From Mycolicibacterium mageritense (lineage in GTDB: Bacteria; Actinomycetota; Actinomycetes; Mycobacteriales; Mycobacteriaceae), in assembly GCF_010727475.1 (NCBI RefSeq), contig NZ_AP022567.1:3100001-3164000 (forward strand): DNA of 64,000 nucleotides. The letters are read 5' to 3'. This document shows positions 55,368 through 63,089 of this stretch, piece by piece (within the stretch, counting starts at the first letter, position 1; each line of letters opens with the position of its first letter). The notes under the pieces were generated by a model. The model saw nothing but the letters and a program-made list of their open reading frames with translations, was not told where the DNA came from and ran no database searches. The position numbers and the translations under genes are program-made.

Positions 55368-56564
55368 ATGCAGGATAACCCGGCCGCCGAGGTCGAATCG
55401 GTCGCCCGTGCGCGCCCTGGCCGTCGGTGGCGTCGGCTGCTTGTCGTGTTGGCGATCGTGTTGGTGCTGCTCGCAGTGCCCTGGTGGACGCTGCTGTCGG
55501 CGGGTACCGAGTGGCCGGTTGCTGTGATCGTCGTCGGCACAGTCGCATTCGCAGCGGCGTTCGTCGGATTGCCGACCATGATGACGCTCGGACACGGCCG
55601 TCGCCACCTGGACTGGGCCGCCGCGACCGGAGATGCACTGCTCGGCGTGATGTGGGTGCTGTTCGTCTGGTCGGTGCTGGGCCAGCTGCTGCGGCTCGCG
55701 CTGTTCGTTCTGGGCATGCCCGATCCGGAGCGGTCCCGGGTGGTCGCGGGTGCGGTGGTCGCCGTGGTCGTTGCCCTGCTGACGTGGGGCTATGCCGAAG
55801 CGATGCGGGTGCCGCGGCTCAGGCGCGTCGACGTCGACATCGACAGGCTCGGCAGCGGTCTGGACGGACTTCGCGTCGCGGTGATCACCGACACCCACTA
55901 CGGGCCGATCGACCGCACCCGCTGGTCCGCGTTGATGGTGGACCGCGTCAACGAACTCGACGCCGACGTCGTGTGCCACGTCGGCGACATCGCGGACGGA
56001 ACCGTGGACGTACGGTTGCCGCAGGCGAGGCCACTGGCTGCGGTGCACGCGCGACTGGCACGCGTCTACGTCACCGGGAACCACGAGTACTTCAGCGAGG
56101 CGCAGGGCTGGCTCGACTACATGGGAGGCATCGGGTGGGACGCCCTGCACAACCGCCACCTGGTCGTCGAACGCAACGGGGACAAGCTGGTCGTCGCGGG
56201 CGTTGACGACGCGACCGCCCAAGCCTCCGGCGTCGCCGGACACGGCGCGAATCTCGAAGCCGCGCTGGCCGACAGCGATCCGATGCTGCCTGTGTTGCTG
56301 CTCGCGCATCAGCCCAAGCAGGTCGCCAAGGCCGCGGCGGCGGGAGTCGATCTGCAGATCTCCGGGCACACCCACGGCGGGCAGATCTGGCCGTTCAACT
56401 TTCTGGTCAGGTTCGAGCAGCCCGTGGTGCAGGGGCTGAGCCGGCACGGCGACCGCACCCAGCTCTATACGAGCCGCGGCACCGGTTTCTGGGGCCCGCC
56501 GTTCCGCATCTTCGCGCCGAGCGAGATCACCCTCATCACCCTGCGCGCGTCAGGCCTGCCCTGA
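55368..56564 (+). CDS. Membrane-anchored metallophosphoesterase
   Basis: A 398-residue protein with about four N-terminal transmembrane helices (residues 20-150) and a calcineurin-type phosphoesterase domain. The metal motifs appear in order: DTHYG, GDIADG, GNHEY, AHQP and GHTHGGQ. It resembles the YkuE/YaeI family, which acts on phospholipid-like or phosphodiester substrates at the membrane. The substrate here is unknown. It is monocistronic, with its 3' end facing the dioxygenase operon. Confidence 0.85.
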   Translation: MQDNPAAEVESVARARPGRRWRRLLVVLAIVLVLLAVPWWTLLSAGTEWPVAVIVVGTVAFAAAFVGLPTMMTLGHGRRHLDWAAATGDALLGVMWVLFVWSVLGQLLRLALFVLGMPDPERSRVVAGAVVAVVVALLTWGYAEAMRVPRLRRVDVDIDRLGSGLDGLRVAVITDTHYGPIDRTRWSALMVDRVNELDADVVCHVGDIADGTVDVRLPQARPLAAVHARLARVYVTGNHEYFSEAQGWLDYMGGIGWDALHNRHLVVERNGDKLVVAGVDDATAQASGVAGHGANLEAALADSDPMLPVLLLAHQPKQVAKAAAAGVDLQISGHTHGGQIWPFNFLVRFEQPVVQGLSRHGDRTQLYTSRGTGFWGPPFRIFAPSEITLITLRASGLP

Positions 56565-56601
56565 GGAGCTTGCATTTCCAGGGCCGTCGAACGTTGGCGC
56601 A

Positions 56602-57636
56602 TCAACCCGCGTGCAGCGCCTGCTGACCGAAGGTACCCACACCGAGTGACCCGTCGGGCAGGGTCAGCTCGCCGCGAGCCATGCGGGCCCGCAGGTACGC
56701 GAACGTCTGCGCGGTCTGGGCGAACAGGTGCTCACCGGCGCGCAGTGTCGGGCGGGTGGTGCCGGTCTGAGACACGAACTGCGGCAACGGTTTCACCTCG
56801 GTGTGGTAGTCGACGTTGAAGAACAGCGGAAACGAGTAGCGTTCCTCTTTGACGCGACGCACCCGATGGCTGGTCGCGATGAAGGTTCCGTTGGTCCACA
56901 ACTCCAGCATGTCGCCGATGTTCACCACGTAGGTGCCGGGGATTGGTGGCACATCGATCCAGTCACCGGCCCCGTTCATCACCTCCAAACCGGGTGCGGT
57001 GGGCTTGAGCAGCGTGAAGCACTCGTAATCGGTGTGCGCCCCGATGCCCTGGGCATCCTCGGCCTTCGGGTTGTACGGATAATGGATGAGCCGCAGCTGG
57101 CTGGGCGTCTTCGTGGCGTGCCGGGCGAAGGTATCGGGATCCTCGCCCAGTGCGACCGCGAATGCCCACAGCAGCCGGTGCCCGACCTCAAGCACCGCGC
57201 GGTAGTACGCCGTCACGGCATCGGCGAAGCCCGGCAGTTCGGGCCAGGTGTTCGGTCCCAGCATCGGATTGCCTGCGAGGTGATCAGGATCGTCGGCAGG
57301 AAGGTCCAGTGCGGTGTCGAACGCCTCTTTCAGATCGGGCGGTCCCGTCTCCAATCCCTCCTCGCCGACCGGCACATACCCGCGGTGGCACCGGGACAAG
57401 CCGATGTAGGAGCGCATCTTCTCGTCGAGGGGTAGCGCGAAGAACTCCTTGACGCAAGATAGCATGTTGTCGAAAAGTGTTTCGGGCATGCCGGTTCCGG
57501 AGATGTAGAAGAATCCGACGTCACGCGCGGCCTTGCCGATCTCGGTTGCCACGCGTACCCGTTCGTCGGGGTCCGCCGACGTGAGACCACTGATGTCGAC
57601 GATCGGTACTTCGGTGAAAGACGTTGCACCGCTCAC
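56602..57636 (-). CDS. Isopenicillin N synthase-like Fe(II)/2-oxoglutarate dioxygenase
   Basis: A 344-residue double-stranded beta-helix dioxygenase. The iron triad is His201, Asp203 (AHTDYECF) and His257 (TSHRV), with the co-substrate motif R-x-S at Arg266/Ser268 (RYSFPL). The N-terminal DIOX_N domain starts VPIVDISGL. It hydroxylates, desaturates or cyclises a small molecule with O2. It is the last gene of the 57-64 kb operon and its GTG overlaps the preceding stop by 4 bp; GGAGAGG supports the start. Plant-like IPNS homologues in bacteria often act on nitrogen heterocycles or amino acids. The substrate is unknown. Confidence 0.85.
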   Translation of the reverse strand: MSGATSFTEVPIVDISGLTSADPDERVRVATEIGKAARDVGFFYISGTGMPETLFDNMLSCVKEFFALPLDEKMRSYIGLSRCHRGYVPVGEEGLETGPPDLKEAFDTALDLPADDPDHLAGNPMLGPNTWPELPGFADAVTAYYRAVLEVGHRLLWAFAVALGEDPDTFARHATKTPSQLRLIHYPYNPKAEDAQGIGAHTDYECFTLLKPTAPGLEVMNGAGDWIDVPPIPGTYVVNIGDMLELWTNGTFIATSHRVRRVKEERYSFPLFFNVDYHTEVKPLPQFVSQTGTTRPTLRAGEHLFAQTAQTFAYLRARMARGELTLPDGSLGVGTFGQQALHAG

Positions 57637-58166
57637 AGATCCACCTCTCCTTCGGTCATTGTCGCGTGCCACCGCACGCCGTTGATCCACAGTTCGTCTT
57701 CCTCACGGCGGGGTGCCAGCCCGGCCCACCGCGCGTCGCCGACCTCCCCGAGTACCGCGGCGTCGCCATCAGCCCAGCCGAATTCGTCACCGGCCCGCAC
57801 CAGCACCGCTGCCTGTCCGTCTTCTGATCGCAGCAGCAGCGACCAGCACGGCGATCCCGGCGGCTGGTCGCGGATCCAGTGCTCGACGTAGTCGGCGTGG
57901 ACTCCGACCTCGACCAAAGTGCTACCGTCCCAGCTCATCCTGCCGGCGTCCGGAACCAGTCCGGGCGGGCCGGTCGAAACCAGCTGTTGCCACTCGAACA
58001 CGTCCCCCCGCTGTTCGAGCACCCCGGCGAAGCCTCGGCTGTCGACGTATCCGGTGATGCCCTGCAGCCAGCTCACGCCCGGTGTGGTGTCGCGGGAGCC
58101 GTCGGAATCGATCAGCAGGGTGCGACGCCACAGCCCGGCGCAGTCTGTCATCAGCACGCCGGTCAT
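57633..58166 (-). CDS. Conserved hypothetical protein, possibly lipocalin/beta-barrel-like
   Basis: A 177-residue protein without signal peptide. The start (CAGLWRRTLLIDSDGSRDTTPGVSWLQG) and alternating hydrophobic pattern suggest a small beta-barrel. It weakly recalls the HRI1/lipocalin-like group, but I do not recognise it securely. ATG 58166 overlaps the upstream stop by 4 bp and its stop overlaps the dioxygenase start by 4 bp, so it belongs to the pathway operon. It may bind the substrate; this is inference. Confidence 0.65.
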   Translation of the reverse strand: MTGVLMTDCAGLWRRTLLIDSDGSRDTTPGVSWLQGITGYVDSRGFAGVLEQRGDVFEWQQLVSTGPPGLVPDAGRMSWDGSTLVEVGVHADYVEHWIRDQPPGSPCWSLLLRSEDGQAAVLVRAGDEFGWADGDAAVLGEVGDARWAGLAPRREEDELWINGVRWHATMTEGEVDL

Positions 58167-58990
58167 GACGCCGGACCGAATCGCTCGTGGAAATGGCTGG
58201 TCAGCTCGGGCCACACCTGCGGATCGTGGCCGGGGATGAGTTGGTAGCCTTTCTCTTTCGCCAGCTTCTTGAGCCGGCGAATGGGTTCGACGGTCGCTTC
58301 CGGTCGGATCCCGATGTAGCCCCCGATGGCGAGCTCGTGCTCGATATTCTCGGTGAGATCCGCGGCGTCGAACGCGAACACGAACCCGTCGCCGCCCACC
58401 GACTTGTCCAGTTCGACCATGAAACTCTGATGGCCGGGGGTGTGGCCGTAGGTGGGGATCGCAGTGATACCGGGCGCGATCTCGGCCTCCCCGTCGGCGA
58501 GCCGCCAGTCGATGCGTGGATCGTCGAAGTCGATGCGGTTGATCGCGTTGTGTTCCGGCTCAGGGTGATTGGCCAGCCCATACTCCAGCTCACGGCGCTG
58601 GGCGTGCACGGGAACCTTGCCGGCGAACAACTTCAGTCCGCCTGCATGGTCGTGGTGCAGGTGGCTCACCGCGACCGTGTGGATGTCGTCGATGTCGACA
58701 CCGATGTCGAGCAATGATTGCTCGATGGGTTCACCCGGCCCGGGCAGCACCGGGATGTACTCGACAGTCGGAAAGAACCTGCGGTACAGCGCCGGATCGC
58801 GGATCAGTGCGGTGTTGAACCCGGTGTCGAGCAGCACCCAGCCGCCATCGGTCTGCAGCAGCACTCCGGGCACCGGTTCCCGCATGCGCAGCTCAGGCGC
58901 TGCGCCGTGAACAGACACCGACTTCGGCAGCTCCTCCCAGCCGAGCGTGAGCAGGATTATGCGACGGACCTTGCCGTCGGTCACCCCCAT
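58163..58990 (-). CDS. Metallo-beta-lactamase-fold lactonase-like hydrolase (AttM/AiiA type)
   Basis: A 275-residue MBL-fold enzyme. The zinc motif HLHHDH is at residues 110-115, a further His is in TYGHTPGHQ, Asp in FAFDAAD and His in IPGHDP. The arrangement matches N-acyl-homoserine lactonases and gamma-butyrolactonases (AttM/BlcC). It would open a lactone ring or a cyclic ester or amide. The start ATG 58990 follows the lipoprotein stop by 2 bp; GTG 58984 is possible. It is inside an ABC-import and hydrolysis operon, so a nutritional lactone or cyclic substrate is more likely than quorum quenching. Confidence 0.82.
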   Translation of the reverse strand: MGVTDGKVRRIILLTLGWEELPKSVSVHGAAPELRMREPVPGVLLQTDGGWVLLDTGFNTALIRDPALYRRFFPTVEYIPVLPGPGEPIEQSLLDIGVDIDDIHTVAVSHLHHDHAGGLKLFAGKVPVHAQRRELEYGLANHPEPEHNAINRIDFDDPRIDWRLADGEAEIAPGITAIPTYGHTPGHQSFMVELDKSVGGDGFVFAFDAADLTENIEHELAIGGYIGIRPEATVEPIRRLKKLAKEKGYQLIPGHDPQVWPELTSHFHERFGPAS

Positions 58991-58992
58991 CC

Positions 58993-60585
58993 TCAGCCGA
59001 CCGAAAGTGCCGCGACCCGCAGCGAGTTGGGGTTGGACAGCGCATGTGCCTGTTCGACGCCCTTCAACCACGGCTGGGCCACGACGAAGTCGTCGATGTC
59101 GGCGACGTTGAGCCAGCACCCCGTGTCCTGGGCCGCTGCGCCGGCCTCCGAATACGGTTGCGGAGCGCCCGTCGGCAGTCCCTGCGCCAGCGCAGAACTC
59201 ACCCGCGGCGACGAGCAACCCAGATAGTTGATCCCGCCGTCCTTGTCCCAGGAGATGTGACCCCAGGTGTAGGGCGACGGCGCGTCCGGCCACACCGTGT
59301 TCGCCATGATCTCCGGCGCGGCTTGCATGTCCGTACCGATCCAACCGTAGATTTCCGACGTCGGATAGCCCTGCACCTTCGCGGTGAGCCCGGCCGCCGC
59401 GAGTTGCGTCTGGACCAGGTTGCCGATCAGTTGCATGTCGGGGTTGCTGGTGTCATACCCGATGGTCACGGTCTTCTGATCGGCCGGAAGCCCGGCAGCG
59501 ATCGTGGTCAGTGCCGAGGGGTCACGGGTGAGGGTCTGTTTGCCCAAGTCTGAGGCCAGCACGTAGGGCGGGTACATCTGTGCGCCGACCTTGCCGCGGC
59601 CGAAGAACGTCTGTTTGACAAGCTGATCGACATCGATGGCATCGATGGTGGCCTTCCGCGTGGCCTGGTCGGTCATGATGCCCTTGTTCGGGTTGACGTA
59701 AAGGAATGCCGCCATCATCGTGGGCAACGAGTAATGGGAGAACTTGCCGTTGTTCAGGTACTGCTCAACCGCCGATGACGGCAGGTCATGCAGGATGGCC
59801 GCGAGCTGACCGTTGTTGAACTGCAGCTGCTGCGCCGAGGTGTCGGTGATGACGGGCATCTCGACTTTCTCGAAATACGGCTTGGGGCCCCAGTATTCAC
59901 TGAACGCCTCCATCGAGTAGTGCGACCCGACCTGGGCATCGGTCAACGTATACGGACCGGTGCCCAGGTCGTGGGTGGTCAGATAACTCTGAGCGAAATC
60001 CGAGCCGGCGTTCTGCTGCAGGCCGGTCGGGCTCATCATGCGCGGCCCGTACGGCGATGCGAGATAGTCGAGAAACTCCGAGTTGGGTGATTTCAGGGTG
60101 ATCGTTACGCCGTAATCACCTTGTGTGGCCACTGATTCGATGTTCTTGACCATGTACGCGGGCCCGCCGCCGACGGCGAGCCTACGGTCGAACGAGGCCT
60201 TGACGGCGTCGGATTTGAACGGAGTTCCGTCGTGGAACTTCACGCCCTCCCGAAGCTTGAGCGTGAAAACCGTGTTGTCGGGTGACGCGGTCCATTCCCT
60301 GGCCAACAGCGGCTCCAGCTCGGGCTTGTCGGTACCGCCCTTGTACTGCAGGAGACCTTCGTAGGTGTTGGTCGTCAGCAGCAGGCCCTGGCCTGCGTAG
60401 TACACGTCGGGGTCCGGCGGCTGTCCCGGATCCTGGAGGAACGACAAGTGCAACACCTTGTCGGTCGGAGCGGCGTTGGGTGTTCCGCCGCCGGAATCCG
60501 AACCGCCACAGGCTGTCAACGTCAGCGTCGCGACGACGCTCACTGCGGCAACGGTTTTCATCCCAGCCGTGAGTCGCTTTCTCAT
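58993..60585 (-). CDS. Peptide/opine-type ABC substrate-binding lipoprotein (family 5)
   Basis: A 530-residue extracellular lipoprotein with lipobox LTAC near residue 26. The DppA/OppA-type fold includes GLLQYKGG, REGVKFHDGTPF and TLKSPNSEFLDYLASPYGP. It captures the substrate for the permeases encoded upstream. AAGGAG supports ATG 60585, which overlaps the isochorismatase stop (ATGA). The ligand class in this family is broad (peptides, opines, nickel, sugars), so no ligand is proposed. Confidence 0.88.
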   Translation of the reverse strand: MRKRLTAGMKTVAAVSVVATLTLTACGGSDSGGGTPNAAPTDKVLHLSFLQDPGQPPDPDVYYAGQGLLLTTNTYEGLLQYKGGTDKPELEPLLAREWTASPDNTVFTLKLREGVKFHDGTPFKSDAVKASFDRRLAVGGGPAYMVKNIESVATQGDYGVTITLKSPNSEFLDYLASPYGPRMMSPTGLQQNAGSDFAQSYLTTHDLGTGPYTLTDAQVGSHYSMEAFSEYWGPKPYFEKVEMPVITDTSAQQLQFNNGQLAAILHDLPSSAVEQYLNNGKFSHYSLPTMMAAFLYVNPNKGIMTDQATRKATIDAIDVDQLVKQTFFGRGKVGAQMYPPYVLASDLGKQTLTRDPSALTTIAAGLPADQKTVTIGYDTSNPDMQLIGNLVQTQLAAAGLTAKVQGYPTSEIYGWIGTDMQAAPEIMANTVWPDAPSPYTWGHISWDKDGGINYLGCSSPRVSSALAQGLPTGAPQPYSEAGAAAQDTGCWLNVADIDDFVVAQPWLKGVEQAHALSNPNSLRVAALSVG

Positions 60586-61208
60586 CGTGCTGCTCCTTCG
60601 AGGATCTGGTTGTGGGTGGCGAAAGCGGCCAGGATCTCGTCGCTGGTACGGACGGCGCCGGTCTGCAGATACTCCATCGCGTCGAGGGCGGCATCGTGGC
60701 GGTACTGTGACGAGCCGCCGACGCAGTCCGAGACCACGCGCACGTAGTAGTCGCGTTGGTGCGCATCGGCGAAGGTGTAATGCACACACACGTCGGTGAG
60801 ACCGCCGACCAGGATCAGGGTCGACGCCCGCAGGCCGCGGAGCACGATCTCGAAATCCGTGCCGATGAAGCCGGAATAGCGACGTTTGACGATGTGGAAC
60901 TCGCCGGGTTCGGGCAACAGGTCAGGATGCAGGGGCGTGCCCGGCCGACCGTCGATGCAATGAGGGCCTTCCGTGCCGTCGAGTTCCCGGCCGAAGTCGA
61001 CACCGCTGGGCCGGTGGACCTCCTGGAAGAACACCACCGGAATGCCGGCAGAGCGGGCGGCGGTGAGCAATTGCCGTGTCCGGCTGATCCGTTCGTCGTA
61101 GCCGGGCATGTGGGCGATGCCGACCTCCTCGGCCGGCATGTCGCCTGACTCCTGCATGTCGACCACGACGAACACGGGATTGCCGACGATCAATGGCTGT
61201 GCTGGCAC
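60582..61208 (-). CDS. Isochorismatase-like cysteine hydrolase (amidase)
   Basis: A 208-residue hydrolase of the isochorismatase fold with an Asp17 (VVVDMQ), Lys108 (IVKRRYSGF) and Cys141 (TDVCVHYT) triad. The triad indicates an amidohydrolase such as N-carbamoylsarcosine amidase, biuret hydrolase or maleamate amidase rather than a true isochorismatase. It lies between the permease and receptor genes, an unusual place, suggesting that the imported compound carries an amide or ureido group. AGGAGG precedes the GTG. Confidence 0.85.
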   Translation of the reverse strand: MPAQPLIVGNPVFVVVDMQESGDMPAEEVGIAHMPGYDERISRTRQLLTAARSAGIPVVFFQEVHRPSGVDFGRELDGTEGPHCIDGRPGTPLHPDLLPEPGEFHIVKRRYSGFIGTDFEIVLRGLRASTLILVGGLTDVCVHYTFADAHQRDYYVRVVSDCVGGSSQYRHDAALDAMEYLQTGAVRTSDEILAAFATHNQILEGAAR

Positions 61209-62213
61209 CTAACCTCCTGATATTGCGATACGCGGATCCGCGGCGGCCTGCAGCAGGTCGACCGCGGTGTTGATGACGACGTAGAGCACGCCGAGCATGA
61301 GCGTGACGCCCGCGATGGCGGGAAAGTCGGCAACCGGGATGCTCTGTGCGATGTACTGGCCGATGCCCGGCCAACCGAAGACCTGCTCGATGACGAGTAC
61401 CCCGGCGAACATCAACCCGACCTGCAGCCCGGTCATCGACATAGCCGCGCCGACACAGTTGCGCAGCACATGCCCGATCATCACGCGGCTCTCGGAAAGC
61501 CCCTTGGCCCTTGCGGTTCGGGCATAGTCGCTGTTGGCGTCCGACAGCAGGCTCGATCGCAGCACCCGCCCGATGGCGACTGCCGGGCCGAGCGCGAGCA
61601 CCGCGGCAGGCAGGAGCAGATGATGCAACGCGTCGGCGACGACGTCGAAACGCCCCGCGAGCAGACCGTCCACGGTCAAGAGCCCCGTCGGGCCGTCCGG
61701 CGGGTTCGGCACACCGATCCGCCCGTTGGCGGGAACCCAACCCAACTTCTGATAGAAGACGATCAGGCCGACGATCCCGAGCAGGAACATCGGTGCCGAC
61801 GCCCCGGTGAACAGCACCGCCCGCAGTGCCCCGGAGCCAGGCCATTTCAGCGTCGTGCCGAACGCCAGCAACGCAGCCAGCACGAGGGCCAGCACGATAC
61901 CGGACAACGCGAGCTCGAGGGTCGCAGGGAAAAACGAACCCAGGTCGCTGCTGACCGGATGGCGGGTACGGTACGAGGTGCCCAGATCCCCGTGCACAGC
62001 CCCGGTGAGGTACTGCCAGAACTGGTTGACCAGCGGCTGGTCCAGGCCGAGCGCCTGCCGCCGGGCCGCAACAGTCTCGGCGGACGCGTTGGCGCCGAGT
62101 TGAGCCTTGACCGGGTCGAGCGGCGAAATGTGTTGCAGCACGAACATCACCGCGGTCAGCGCCACCAGGATCGCCACCATGGCGGCCAGCCGGGACAAGA
62201 TGAAATTTCTCAT
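61209..62213 (-). CDS. ABC transporter permease (DppB/OppB-type)
   Basis: A 334-residue permease with about six membrane helices, the N-terminal MRNFILSRLAAMVAIL of DppB proteins, and an EAA-like loop (NSDYARTARAKGLSESRVMIGHVLRN). It pairs with the DppC-type permease 9 bp upstream to form the import channel. Its TAG stop abuts the isochorismatase start. Confidence 0.88.
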   Translation of the reverse strand: MRNFILSRLAAMVAILVALTAVMFVLQHISPLDPVKAQLGANASAETVAARRQALGLDQPLVNQFWQYLTGAVHGDLGTSYRTRHPVSSDLGSFFPATLELALSGIVLALVLAALLAFGTTLKWPGSGALRAVLFTGASAPMFLLGIVGLIVFYQKLGWVPANGRIGVPNPPDGPTGLLTVDGLLAGRFDVVADALHHLLLPAAVLALGPAVAIGRVLRSSLLSDANSDYARTARAKGLSESRVMIGHVLRNCVGAAMSMTGLQVGLMFAGVLVIEQVFGWPGIGQYIAQSIPVADFPAIAGVTLMLGVLYVVINTAVDLLQAAADPRIAISGG

Positions 62214-62222
62214 CGTCGTCTC

Positions 62223-63089
62223 CTAACTCGTCTTCATCAGGTTGCGCAGGCCGTCGCCGGCCAGGTTCGCGATCAGCGCGAGTACCAGCACCCCGAGTCC
62301 CGGCATGACCGGAACCCACCACTGCTGAAGGAAGTACGTCAGGTTTCTCCCGGTGTCGGCGCCCAGCTCGGGTGCCGGCGCGGCCTGCCCGAGCCCCAGG
62401 AAAGACAGCGACGCCAGGGTGAGGATGAGCGTGCCGATGTCGAGGCTCGCGGCGACGAGAGCGTTGGGTACCGCACCGGGTAGGAGGTGACGCCGGGCCA
62501 GCCGAAACGGTCCGACCCCGGCGAGTTTGGCCGCTTCGACATGCGGGCGCGCCGCGAGCCGCGCCACCTCGCCGCGGACGAGTCGGGCGTAGAAGGGCCA
62601 CCAGACGATGGACACCGCGATCAGCGTGTGGACGAAGCCCGGGCCGAGGGCAGCGACAACCGCGATGGCCAGCACCGGCGCGGGCAGGGACAGGAACCCG
62701 TCGGTGATCCGCATCAGCAGCCCGTCGACCCAACCACCCATGGCGCCGGCGATGAGTCCCACGAGTCCGCCGAGGAACAGTCCGACCGCCACTACCACCA
62801 GAGCCGCGAACCAACTGGCCCGTGCTCCGTAGAGCACCCGCGAAAGGATGTCGCGGCCGACGCTGTCGCTGCCCAGCGGGAACCCGTGGGAACCGGGTTC
62901 CTGCAGCGGCATCCCGACCGGCACCAGCGGGTCGTGCGGTGCGATGACGGGCACGGCCACCGCCACCACGGTCACCACCACGATCGACGCCACCGCGACC
63001 CAGTTCCACAGCCCGGCAGGCACACTGGGCAGCGCCATGCGGCGCCGCCCGATCCGCGGCCAGACACCCGTCGGTATCGCGATCGCCAT
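62223..63089 (-). CDS. ABC transporter permease (DppC/OppC-type)
   Basis: A 288-residue permease. The periplasmic segment HGFPLGSDSVGRDILSRVLYGAR is characteristic of DppC, and the EAA loop is PHVEAAKLAGVGPFRLARRHLLP. ATG 63089 shares one base with the ATPase stop (TGATG). It is one of two pore subunits of the operon's importer. Confidence 0.88.
   Translation of the reverse strand: MAIAIPTGVWPRIGRRRMALPSVPAGLWNWVAVASIVVVTVVAVAVPVIAPHDPLVPVGMPLQEPGSHGFPLGSDSVGRDILSRVLYGARASWFAALVVVAVGLFLGGLVGLIAGAMGGWVDGLLMRITDGFLSLPAPVLAIAVVAALGPGFVHTLIAVSIVWWPFYARLVRGEVARLAARPHVEAAKLAGVGPFRLARRHLLPGAVPNALVAASLDIGTLILTLASLSFLGLGQAAPAPELGADTGRNLTYFLQQWWVPVMPGLGVLVLALIANLAGDGLRNLMKTS

Noticed and set aside
58163..58990. 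Assignment of the MBL-fold enzyme as a quorum-quenching AHL lactonase
   Set aside because: The fold and zinc motifs fit, but the gene is embedded in an import and catabolism operon, and the family also includes other lactonases. Specificity cannot be read from the sequence.
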